Positions 1-6,401 are shown, counted from the first letter of the stretch. The stretch: 15,201 nt of DNA from UBA668 sp041178405 (GCA_041178405.1 JBEGVK010000236.1:1-15201), one strand, 5' to 3'. A program made the numbers and translations. Notes: a model not told the origin generated them from the sequence alone.

Positions 1-57
1 CGGCGATTTTGGACGATTCTTGGATAACGCCTATCCCTTCCTAGGACGACAAGTTCG

Positions 58-63
58 TACGGT
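58..63 (+). promoter_or_regulatory. candidate -10 box for the apbE/cytochrome b operon
   Basis: The hexamer TACGGT fits the actinobacterial TAnnnT -10 pattern and would place transcription start near base 70, giving a leader of about 69 bases before the first gene. No convincing -35 hexamer lies 16-18 bases upstream. A TTGGAC at 9-14 exists, but it pairs at 17 bases only with TATCCC (32-37), a poorer -10. The assignment rests on sequence pattern alone. Confidence 0.25.
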
Positions 64-74
64 ATGGACGGTTT

Positions 75-122
75 CGGGCGGCAGATCTCGCCCGCTACGT
101 CACGCCACCGGCCCACCGGCCG
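75..122 (+). other. two short hairpins in the leader of the first gene
   Basis: CGGGCG (75-80) is a perfect inverted repeat of CGCCCG (89-94) around an 8-base loop. CGGCC (109-113) pairs with GGCCG (118-122) around a CACC tetraloop. The second stem ends one base before the ribosome binding site AAGGAGA (124-130). Both would lie in the mRNA leader if transcription starts near 58-70. In GC-rich DNA stems this short arise by chance, so a regulatory role is only a possibility. Confidence 0.35.
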
Positions 123-138
123 CAAGGAGAACCTCACC

Positions 139-747
139 ATGAAGTCACGACTCGCAGCAGTGCTCTCCGTCTCGGGTGTCCTTGTCGCGGGTTCGGCGGC
201 GGCGCTCGTGAACACCCAGGTGCTGCGCCACACCAACGACTCGGCGATGTCCGGCGACACCAGTGGCATGCAGAACACCGAGCCGGCCGCCACTCTCGCC
301 ATCACCCCAGTCGGCACCGTCCTGGCCGGCACCGACACCATTCCGGTCTCCACCGACGCTCAGATGCTGCTGCCTGCGGGTGCACCGAACTCGAGCACCG
401 GAGCCTCCCCGACCCGGTCGACGGCGACCTCGTACCGAGTCGCCACCTCGGGCACAGTCGTACTCGACACCGCAGGTGGCGTGCTGACGGTGCGGTCGGC
501 GACCCCGACGAGCGGCTGGCAGCTTGTGAGCACGTCGAAGGCCAACGCGACCCATGCGCAGGTGGTCTTCGAGTCGAGCACTTCCCGCGTCGTCTTCGAC
601 GCCAACATGCTCTACGGCGTCGTGGGCACGTCGGTCGAGGTGTACCCGCTCGATGATGACGACTCCACGACCACCACGATCGACGACGACGACGATGTCA
701 CCACTACCACCGACGAGCCAGATGACGATGTGATCGACGATGACTGA
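139..747 (+). CDS. exported or membrane-anchored protein with a small predicted beta-rich domain and an Asp/Thr-rich tail, function unknown
   Basis: This 202-residue protein is not recognised. The ATG at 139 is chosen because AAGGAGA lies 8 bases upstream and because it puts a signal-like segment at the N-terminus: MKSR followed by a hydrophobic stretch to about residue 23. The upstream in-frame ATG at 64 would bury that segment. Residues 35-95 are Ser/Thr/Pro/Ala-rich and look unstructured. Residues 98-169 alternate hydrophobic and polar residues with central Trp127, suggesting a small all-beta domain. Residues 172-202 are almost entirely Asp and Thr, in blocks of four or five Asp separated by TTTT runs, which could bind Ca2+ or another cation outside the membrane. 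There is no cysteine, so no lipobox and no heme-c motif. It overlaps the next gene by 8 bases and lies upstream of apbE and a cytochrome b, so a role with those proteins is inferred from context only. Confidence 0.8.
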   Translation: MKSRLAAVLSVSGVLVAGSAAALVNTQVLRHTNDSAMSGDTSGMQNTEPAATLAITPVGTVLAGTDTIPVSTDAQMLLPAGAPNSSTGASPTRSTATSYRVATSGTVVLDTAGGVLTVRSATPTSGWQLVSTSKANATHAQVVFESSTSRVVFDANMLYGVVGTSVEVYPLDDDDSTTTTIDDDDDVTTTTDEPDDDVIDDD

Positions 748-1330
748 GCAGCACACTCGACCCACCCGTGTCGCCGACGACGGCACGCCCACTATGCCGG
801 TCGTCCGCGCCGGCACTCGCACCGCACATGCCCAGGCGGCCAAGGTGCTCACCACAGGCGCCAGCGTCTCGATGGTGCTCGGCATTGTCGCCTACATGGC
901 GCACTCGACGGCCGCTGCCGAAGAGGCCGCTCAGTTGCAGGAACTGCAGGCACAGCAGGCAACGCAACTGGCAGCGCAACAGGCCGGTGTCGCGCCATCG
1001 ACAACGCTGCCCGGCTCGATGCCGATGATGGTGGTGCTGCCCGATGGCTCCATCGTCCCCGCCTCGACGCTGATCCCAGGCGCCGTGCCGACGAGTGCCG
1101 TCGCAGGTGCAGGCGGCGCTTCGGTCACGATGCCTGCCGGCACCGGGACCGTTGCGGGCGGCGGCACCGCCACCACGCAGCCAGCCACCACGACGCCGTC
1201 GGGCGGAGGCGTTGTCGTCACCACGGTGCCGGCGACGAACCCTCCGACCACACTTGCTCCCACCACCACCGTGGTGGTGACGGTGGCACCCACGACAACG
1301 GTGTCGGGCGGGTCGGGAACCTCGAACTGA
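740..1330 (+). CDS. single-pass membrane protein with a Thr/Pro-rich extracytoplasmic region, function unknown
   Basis: This 196-residue protein is not recognised. Its ATG lies inside the end of the preceding gene (8-base overlap in another frame), which suggests translational coupling. Residues 1-34 are polar with several Arg and probably cytoplasmic. Residues 35-57 form one hydrophobic segment. Residues 58-82 are Ala/Gln/Glu-rich and predicted helical, with coiled-coil character. From about 85 the chain is low-complexity Thr, Pro, Gly, Val and Ala, ending in repeated APTTTV and VTTV units, like a flexible wall-spanning stalk. There is no cysteine and no known catalytic motif. By the positive-inside rule the stalk is outside. 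The gene lies 44 bases before apbE in the same unit. It may tether or partner the neighbouring redox proteins, but nothing in its sequence proves this. Antisense frames here are open only because of the repetitive GC-rich composition. Confidence 0.78.
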   Translation: MTEQHTRPTRVADDGTPTMPVVRAGTRTAHAQAAKVLTTGASVSMVLGIVAYMAHSTAAAEEAAQLQELQAQQATQLAAQQAGVAPSTTLPGSMPMMVVLPDGSIVPASTLIPGAVPTSAVAGAGGASVTMPAGTGTVAGGGTATTQPATTTPSGGGVVVTTVPATNPPTTLAPTTTVVVTVAPTTTVSGGSGTSN

Positions 1331-1374
1331 GCCGATCAGCAGGCCAGTGACCGCGGTTCCGCGACGAGGCAGAG

Positions 1375-2409
1375 ATGTCAACCACGACAGCGACCCAGCC
1401 GACACGGCACCGATGCGAGTTCAGGGTGATGGGCAGCGCAGCCGAGATCGAGGTGATCGATGGCAGCGACGAACTCCTCGCCGTCGCAGAGCGGCGCCTG
1501 CGCTTTCTCGAGCAGTGTTGGAGCCGATTCATCGACTCGAGCGACATCTCGAGGCTGAATGCGGCATCCGGCATGCCGATCGAGATCGACGCCTCAACGG
1601 TCACACTGCTCGAGGCGATGGTGCATGGCCACTACGCCACTGATGGAGCGTTCGATCCCACCGTGCTGCGAACGGTGATGAGCCTCGGATACTCAACCAG
1701 CCGACACGACAGCACGATGCGCGTCGACCTCGATCCGACGACGCAGGCCAGGGGCGATCTGGCATCGATCGAAGTTGTTCGCGGACCCGAGGATGACGAC
1801 GGCCGGGCGCTCGGACCGAGTATTGCGAGGGTGCCGGCTGGCACTGCGCTCGACGCGGGCGGCATTGGCAAGGGACTGGCCGCCGACCTCGTCGCCGGCG
1901 AACTGCTGCGAGCTGGCGCTGCCGGCGCCATGGTGTCGATCGGAGGCGACCTGCGCGTCGCCGGTTGCGGACCGAACGACGGCGACTGGGTCATTGCCAT
2001 ATATGCCGATCAAGCGTCGGCGACCGGCAGCGCCACTTCGACGCCATCCGACGTTCCACCGGCCCGAGACATCGTCGACTATGTGCGCCTGGCCGACGGC
2101 GGAGTGTGCACCTCGGGCACCATCCACCACCAGGTCGACCCCGCATCTGCCGGGCGGGCCGTTGCGGATCGACTCGGAGCCCCGCTCACGCAGGCAAGCA
2201 TCGTCGGCGGATCGGCGATGTGGGCCGAGGTCTGCGCCACATGGGCAATGGTTCGCGGTCTCGACGCTGTCGATGAGCTCGAGCGACTGGCCATCGGCGC
2301 GAGACTGCAGTTCGGGGACGGCACCGTGGTGGTGTCGCCCTCATGGCTCCGGTACTCGATGAACGTCGGCGGCAGGTCGCTCGCGGCCAGTGGAGGAGGA
2401 CCGCAATGA
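1375..2409 (+). CDS. apbE: FAD:protein FMN transferase (ApbE family)
   Basis: ApbE enzymes cleave FAD and attach FMN through a phosphoester bond to a Ser or Thr of a target protein, typically an FMN_bind-type electron carrier such as NqrC or RnfG. This 344-residue protein is of normal family length. Visible family motifs are GAFDPTV (residues 91-97), the central LDAGGIGKGLAAD (159-171), which matches the flavin-site motif usually written LGGIAKGYAAD, VSIGGDLRVAG (187-197), and CTSGT with a following HH (245-252). The C-terminal Mg-site motif, usually AD..AT, reads AEVCAT (284-289), so Asp is replaced by Glu. No signal peptide or lipobox is visible at the N-terminus, so it may act in the cytoplasm, unlike the exported ApbE of many bacteria. 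GAGG lies 5 bases before the ATG. Its stop overlaps the start of the cytochrome b gene as ATGA. No recognisable FMN_bind substrate is encoded in the window. Confidence 0.92.
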   Translation: MSTTTATQPTRHRCEFRVMGSAAEIEVIDGSDELLAVAERRLRFLEQCWSRFIDSSDISRLNAASGMPIEIDASTVTLLEAMVHGHYATDGAFDPTVLRTVMSLGYSTSRHDSTMRVDLDPTTQARGDLASIEVVRGPEDDDGRALGPSIARVPAGTALDAGGIGKGLAADLVAGELLRAGAAGAMVSIGGDLRVAGCGPNDGDWVIAIYADQASATGSATSTPSDVPPARDIVDYVRLADGGVCTSGTIHHQVDPASAGRAVADRLGAPLTQASIVGGSAMWAEVCATWAMVRGLDAVDELERLAIGARLQFGDGTVVVSPSWLRYSMNVGGRSLAASGGGPQ

Positions 2410-3365
2410 TCCATCCCCAGTTCATGTGGTGGGTGTCGCGCGCTACCGGCATGGTGGGTGGCCTGCTCCTCGTCGGGAGTCTGGTGTGGGGAGTTCTCCT
2501 CGCCACCCGCGTGCTGAAGCCGGTCGATCGTCCGGCGTGGTTGCTTGGACTGCACCGCTGGATGAGCGCGCTCGCCTGCATCATGATCGCCATCCACATG
2601 GCTGCACTCGTGGCCGACAACTACGTCTACTTCGGATGGCGAGAGTTGTTCGTGCCGTGGGGCAGCGAGTGGAAGAACACCGCCGTGGCGTTCGGAGTGA
2701 TCGCCATGTGGCTGCTCGTGCTCGTGCAGGGCACGTCAATGCTGATGCGGTGGATGCCCAAGAAGCTCTGGCATGCGATTCACATCACGTCATATGCAGC
2801 CGTCTGGCTTGGCTTCGTCCACGGAGCGCTCGCAGGCACGGACGTCACGAATCCCGTGTACCAGTACATCGTCATGCTGCTCATCCTCGCTGCGATGGGC
2901 TTCGCCCTCGTACGGGTGCTGATCGGCACCAATCGAGCACGCGCCCGCGAGAACGCAGCAGCACGCAACACCGCAGCCGGCCAGCCCCAGTCGGGCGAGA
3001 CGGGTGTGCCCGGCGAGCCAAGCAATGCATCCGCCGCTGCCGCATCGCCTCGCGCGGCGCGCAATCCGCGCATTCCCGACGCTGCCCGCGCGGCCGCGCG
3101 CGCGGCTGCACAGAGCACGCCTGGAACTCCGGGTCCGGCGGCAGGGGCAGACGCATCGCCGTCGACGTCGACGCCAACTCCAGCTGCGAACCAGCCGGCC
3201 GACGCTCCCACCATCCAGCCAGCTACCGGTGGCGCAAGTTCAGAGACGGCGTCGACGCCCCCGCTACCTATTCGTTCGGTGCCAACTTCCGAGTCAGACG
3301 ATGAGCGCCAGGCGCGCCTCCGGGCGCTCGCCGCTGCACGAGCCGCTCGTCAGACCAAGGCCTGA
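2406..3365 (+). CDS. ferric-reductase-like transmembrane cytochrome b with a long Ala/Pro-rich C-terminal tail
   Basis: The 319-residue product has five predicted membrane helices: about residues 13-35, 46-70, 91-112, 122-143 and 151-174. His50 and His64 lie 14 apart on the second helix, and His126 and His139 lie 13 apart on the fourth. This is the heme-ligand spacing of the ferric reductase/NADPH oxidase family, so two stacked b-type hemes carrying electrons across the membrane are expected. Unlike full NOX/FRE enzymes there is no FAD- or NAD(P)H-binding domain. Residues 175-319 are an Ala/Pro/Ser/Thr-rich tail ending in a basic helical stretch (DDERQARLRALAAARAARQ). The electron donor must therefore be another protein. 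The start at 2406 is supported by GGAGGAGG (2392-2399) and the ATGA overlap with apbE; an in-frame ATG at 2343 lies within apbE and is unlikely. The 3' end overlaps the convergent hydrolase gene by 16 bases. The substrate is unknown. Confidence 0.87.
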   Translation: MIHPQFMWWVSRATGMVGGLLLVGSLVWGVLLATRVLKPVDRPAWLLGLHRWMSALACIMIAIHMAALVADNYVYFGWRELFVPWGSEWKNTAVAFGVIAMWLLVLVQGTSMLMRWMPKKLWHAIHITSYAAVWLGFVHGALAGTDVTNPVYQYIVMLLILAAMGFALVRVLIGTNRARARENAAARNTAAGQPQSGETGVPGEPSNASAAAASPRAARNPRIPDAARAAARAAAQSTPGTPGPAAGADASPSTSTPTPAANQPADAPTIQPATGGASSETASTPPLPIRSVPTSESDDERQARLRALAAARAARQTKA

Positions 3366-4585
3366 TACACCAACTGCTTCAGCTGCGACCGGATCGGATG
3401 TGTGCTGCTCGGCAGCAGCTGCGTGTAGAACGCCACCGTCAGGTCGTCGACCGGGTCGATCCAGAAGGCCGTGCTGGCGGCCCCACCCCATGCGTACTCA
3501 CCGGCGTTGCCGGGCACGCGGCCCTTCACCGGATCGAGCGTCACGCTGACACCAAGGCCAAAGCCCACACCGTCGAACGCGGTCTCGGCGAAGAGCGGGC
3601 GACCGAAGGCGGTGAGATCCTTGCCGTCTGGCAGGTGATTGCTCGCCATGAACCTGACCGTTCGCGGCGACAGAATCCGCACCCCGTCGAGCTCGCCCCC
3701 TCGTGCGAGCATCTGCATGAAGCGGTGGTAGTCGGCGGCCGTGCTCTGCAGCCCACCGCCACCCATGAAGGCCTTCGGCGGTCGCTTTGCGGCGTCACCC
3801 ATGCCGCCGAGCGGAATCGCGCGACGCGTCGACGGGTCTGCGCCGTAGAGCACGGCGAGTCGATGGTGCTGATCTTCTGGCACCGACCACGTCGTGTCAG
3901 TCATCCCCAGCGGATCGAGCAGTCGGGTCCTCAGCAGTTCGTCGAGCGGCTGGCCGCTGATCACCTCGAGCACTCGGCCGAGCACGTCGAGTCCCATCGA
4001 GTAGTTCCACTCGGTCCCCGGCTGGAACAGCAGTGGCAGTCCGGCGAGCCGGTCGCAGACGCCAGCGAGATCGGCGACGCCCTCGGGTGTGCCCCACTCG
4101 AAGCCGGCTCGGCGGTACAGGTCGTCGACGGGATGCGCGTACATGAAGCCATAGGTGAGGCCTGCGGTGTGAGCGAACAACTGCCAGAGGCGCATTGTCT
4201 CGGTGATTGGCTCAGTCACCGGGCTGGTGACGCTGCCCGAACGCCACACCCGAGTCGACTTGAACGCGGGGATGTAGCGGTGCACCGGATCGTTCAGCTC
4301 GAAGCGCCCCTCCTCCCACAGTTGCAGCGCGAGCACGGCCGTGATCGGCTTCGTCATCGAGAAGATCCGCCAGATCGTGTCGGTATCGACCGGCACAGCG
4401 TTGGCCACATCACGCTGGCCGGAGAGCGAGTGGTGCACCACCTTGCCGTGCCTCGCAACGACGATCTGCCATCCAGTCAGGCGACCGTCGTCGATGTAGC
4501 GCTGGAAGTGCTGGTCGATCCGCAACAGGCGCTCAGTCGACATCCCCACCGACTCGGGTGCCGTCTCGATGTGGAGTCCGCTCAT
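3350..4585 (-). CDS. serine hydrolase, class C beta-lactamase/esterase family
   Basis: This 411-residue protein belongs to the beta-lactamase-related family (PF00144), which includes esterases, DD-peptidases and AmpC-type lactamases. The nucleophile motif SMTK is at residues 76-79. The second motif Tyr195 lies in WNYSMGLDVLG, where YSM replaces the usual YxN. A WGG at 366-368, replacing the KTG triad, is usual in the esterase branch. FGLGVSV (residues 342-348) and the DPLGM element (224-228) are also typical. The ending STAFWIDPVDDLTVAFYTQ is family-like. No signal peptide is seen, so a cytoplasmic esterase-like enzyme is more likely than a secreted lactamase; the substrate cannot be told. 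The start at 4585 gives the standard N-terminus, and TACCCT ends exactly 6 bases before it, suggesting a leaderless mRNA. A longer frame to 4774 would overlap the HNH gene with Arg/Pro-rich sequence that lacks family features. The HNH gene ends 41 bases upstream. Confidence 0.88.
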   Translation of the reverse strand: MSGLHIETAPESVGMSTERLLRIDQHFQRYIDDGRLTGWQIVVARHGKVVHHSLSGQRDVANAVPVDTDTIWRIFSMTKPITAVLALQLWEEGRFELNDPVHRYIPAFKSTRVWRSGSVTSPVTEPITETMRLWQLFAHTAGLTYGFMYAHPVDDLYRRAGFEWGTPEGVADLAGVCDRLAGLPLLFQPGTEWNYSMGLDVLGRVLEVISGQPLDELLRTRLLDPLGMTDTTWSVPEDQHHRLAVLYGADPSTRRAIPLGGMGDAAKRPPKAFMGGGGLQSTAADYHRFMQMLARGGELDGVRILSPRTVRFMASNHLPDGKDLTAFGRPLFAETAFDGVGFGLGVSVTLDPVKGRVPGNAGEYAWGGAASTAFWIDPVDDLTVAFYTQLLPSSTHPIRSQLKQLVYQALV

Positions 4586-4591
4586 GGGCGA

Positions 4592-4597
4592 AGGGTA
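4592..4597 (-). promoter_or_regulatory. -10 box of a candidate leaderless promoter for the serine hydrolase
   Basis: On the minus strand TACCCT (TAnnnT pattern) is followed by 6 bases and then the ATG at 4585, so transcription would start at or next to the A of the ATG. No Shine-Dalgarno sequence is present between them. No clear -35 element is seen. The same arrangement occurs at 5118 and 5177. Confidence 0.4.
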
Positions 4598-4626
4598 CTC
4601 ATCGGCAGCACGGCGGCCGCCAGCGC

Positions 4627-5118
4627 TCACGCCGGGACGAACGGGCGACCCGCAGCGCCGGGTGACGCGCTCGCAGGGCGGCGCAGCCACACCGCCACCG
4701 GGCCTGCGCTGTACGGCGCACACCAACTCTCCCATCCGCCGGGTACGAATGACTCGGCTCGCTCGACAACCCAACCGGCCGCTCGTTCAGCGAGTTCGGC
4801 GAGCGGTGCGACCGCCACCACCTCGGCACGGCCGGGCGACGGTGCGAGGCGAGCCAGTGCAGTCCACACGTGGGTCGACATCAGCAGCGACAGGTCGCCT
4901 GGCCAATCGAGTTCGGGCAGGTGGTTGCCGCGCCGCATGTTGCACCGCCGATGTGCCAGTCGCAGGTTGCCCAGATCGCTGCTGCCTCCCCTGCTGCGGG
5001 GTACCAGGTGATCGAGGGTCGCACGGCTCGGAGAGTCGTCCGGACAGTGCGGGTCGATGGCGCCGCCGCACAGCCAGCACCACCATCCATCCCGCTCGGC
5101 GACCCGACCGACCGTCAC
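4627..5118 (-). CDS. HNH endonuclease family protein
   Basis: The product of 163 residues carries an HNH nuclease fold in its first 65 residues. Cys14 and Cys17 (CWLC) form the first half of a zinc knuckle. DHLVPRSRGG (residues 36-45) supplies the Asp/His catalytic pair. Asn51 in LGNLRLAH and Cys59 in HRRCN complete the site. Stand-alone proteins of this type are widespread in actinobacteria and phages; they cut DNA, and their biological roles are mostly unknown. Residues 70-163 are not recognised and are rich in Ala, Pro, Arg and Trp. The GTG start is used because an in-frame TAG lies 12 bases upstream, leaving no earlier start. A TAGAGT box ends 6 bases before the GTG, so the mRNA may be leaderless. 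The gene shares a 58-base divergent region with kbl and precedes the hydrolase by 41 bases, though no functional link to either is apparent. Confidence 0.8.
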   Translation of the reverse strand: MTVGRVAERDGWWCWLCGGAIDPHCPDDSPSRATLDHLVPRSRGGSSDLGNLRLAHRRCNMRRGNHLPELDWPGDLSLLMSTHVWTALARLAPSPGRAEVVAVAPLAELAERAAGWVVERAESFVPGGWESWCAPYSAGPVAVWLRRPASASPGAAGRPFVPA

Positions 5119-5124
5119 GACCGA

Positions 5125-5130
5125 ACTCTA
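5125..5130 (-). promoter_or_regulatory. -10 box of a candidate leaderless promoter for the HNH gene
   Basis: On the minus strand TAGAGT fits TAnnnT and lies exactly 6 bases before the GTG start at 5118, so the transcript would begin at the start codon. The TAG of this box is also the in-frame stop that bounds the reading frame. No -35 hexamer is evident. Confidence 0.35.
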
Positions 5131-5164
5131 CGGAGCACCGGCGCAGCGGCGCCCGATGGAGGCG

Positions 5165-5170
5165 TATTCT
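5165..5170 (+). promoter_or_regulatory. -10 box of a candidate leaderless promoter for kbl
   Basis: TATTCT is a good match to TAnnnT and ends 6 bases before the ATG at 5177, which would make that ATG the transcript's 5' end. The 58-base region between the divergent HNH and kbl starts leaves little room for longer leaders. A GGAGG at 5158-5162 is 14 bases from this ATG, too far for a normal Shine-Dalgarno. Confidence 0.4.
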
Positions 5171-5176
5171 TGGTAC

Positions 5177-6367
5177 ATGCGTACCGGAATACTCGGCGAC
5201 CTTGCTGCTCGGACGGCGCAACTCCGCACCGACGGCCTCTTCAAGGCCGAGCGAGTGATCGCCTCGCCTCAGGACGCGCATGTGGTGCTGGCCGACGGCA
5301 CCCAGCTCGTCAACATGTGCGCCAACAACTACCTGGGGCTGGCAGATCACCCCGCACTCGTCGAAGCGGCACGTCGGGCCGTCGACGAGCACGGCTTCGG
5401 CATGGCGTCCGTTCGCTTCATCTGCGGCACCCAGACCGTGCACACCGAACTCGAGCGACGGCTCAGCGCGTTCCTCGGCACCGACGACACCATTCTCTAT
5501 TCATCGTGCTTCGACGCGAACGGCGGCCTCTTCGAGACGATCCTCGACGAGCAGGATGCCGTCATCAGCGACAGCCTCAATCACGCTTCGATCATCGATG
5601 GCATCCGCCTGTCGAAGGCGCGACGCCTCCGCTACGACAACAATGACATGCACGACCTCGAGCAGCGCCTCCGCGAATCGCAGGACGCCAGGTACCGGCT
5701 GGTGGCGACCGACGGCGTGTTCTCAATGGACGGCGTCATCGCAAATCTGTCGGCGATCTGCGACCTTGCCGAGCAGTACGACGCCATGGTGATGGTCGAC
5801 GACTCGCATGCCGTCGGATTCATCGGCGAGGGCGGGCGCGGCACGCCCGAACTGCACGGTGTCATCGACCGAGTCGACATCATCACCGGCACGCTCGGAA
5901 AAGCACTCGGCGGAGCGAGCGGCGGCTACACCAGCGGCCGCCAGGAGATCATCGACTGGCTGCGGCAGCGCTCGCGCCCCTACCTGTTCAGCAACAGCCT
6001 GGCGCCGGCGATTGCTGCCACGACGATCACGGTCCTCGAGATGCTCGAGCAAGGCGCCGACCTTCGCCGCCGCCTGTCGCGCAATGCTGAGCGCTTCCGG
6101 GGCGGGATGGAGTCGGCTGGCTTCACGCTCGCTGGCAGCGGACATCCGATCATCCCGGTGATGATCGGCGACGCCAGGATCGCTGGCGAGATGGCGCAGC
6201 GTCTTCTCGCCGAGGGCATCTACGTGATCGCCTTCAGTTACCCCGTCGTGCCGCACGGCACCGCTCGCATCCGCACTCAGATGTCGGCTGCGCACAGCGA
6301 TGACGACGTCGACCGTGCCATCGACGCATTCACCACCGTGGGCCGCGCCATGGGAATCGTGTCGTGA
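5177..6367 (+). CDS. kbl: glycine C-acetyltransferase (2-amino-3-ketobutyrate CoA ligase)
   Basis: This PLP enzyme joins 2-amino-3-ketobutyrate and CoA to give glycine and acetyl-CoA, the second step of threonine breakdown through threonine dehydrogenase. The 396-residue product is collinear with E. coli Kbl (398 residues). The opening MRTGILGDL aligns with its N-terminus, which decides the start over in-frame ATGs at 5057 and 5156. Diagnostic segments are NYLGLADHP (residues 51-59), HGFGMASVRFICGTQ (72-86) and YSSCFDANGG (108-117). His136 in SLNHASIIDG stacks on the cofactor, Asp208 and His211 lie in VDDSHAVGF, and Lys242 in GTLGKALGGA forms the PLP Schiff base. The first two segments are characteristic of Kbl rather than of the related serine palmitoyltransferase or AONS enzymes. 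tdh follows after 34 bases, confirming the pathway. Expression is probably leaderless from a box at 5165. Confidence 0.96.
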   Translation: MRTGILGDLAARTAQLRTDGLFKAERVIASPQDAHVVLADGTQLVNMCANNYLGLADHPALVEAARRAVDEHGFGMASVRFICGTQTVHTELERRLSAFLGTDDTILYSSCFDANGGLFETILDEQDAVISDSLNHASIIDGIRLSKARRLRYDNNDMHDLEQRLRESQDARYRLVATDGVFSMDGVIANLSAICDLAEQYDAMVMVDDSHAVGFIGEGGRGTPELHGVIDRVDIITGTLGKALGGASGGYTSGRQEIIDWLRQRSRPYLFSNSLAPAIAATTITVLEMLEQGADLRRRLSRNAERFRGGMESAGFTLAGSGHPIIPVMIGDARIAGEMAQRLLAEGIYVIAFSYPVVPHGTARIRTQMSAAHSDDDVDRAIDAFTTVGRAMGIVS

Positions 6368-6401
6368 CGCGCGACCGTTCAGTCAACGCAGGGGGTTGGC
6401 A

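Noticed and set aside
64..138. An earlier ATG start for the first protein
   Set aside because: It has no ribosome site and would place 25 polar residues before the signal-like segment.
854..874. Flavinylation-like TGASVS in the second protein
   Set aside because: It lies within the predicted membrane segment, where a covalent FMN at such a motif is not expected, and the chain composition makes the match easy by chance.
145..885. A 246-codon minus-strand frame over the first two genes
   Set aside because: The plus-strand genes have a ribosome site, a signal-like N-terminus and tight spacing; the antisense product is Arg/Gly/Val low complexity.
3398..5011. A 537-codon plus-strand frame opposite the hydrolase and HNH genes
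   Set aside because: It is antisense to two proteins with clear catalytic motifs and its product has none.
5057..5176. An N-terminal extension of Kbl
   Set aside because: It overlaps the divergent HNH gene, is His/Pro-rich and has no counterpart in Kbl proteins.
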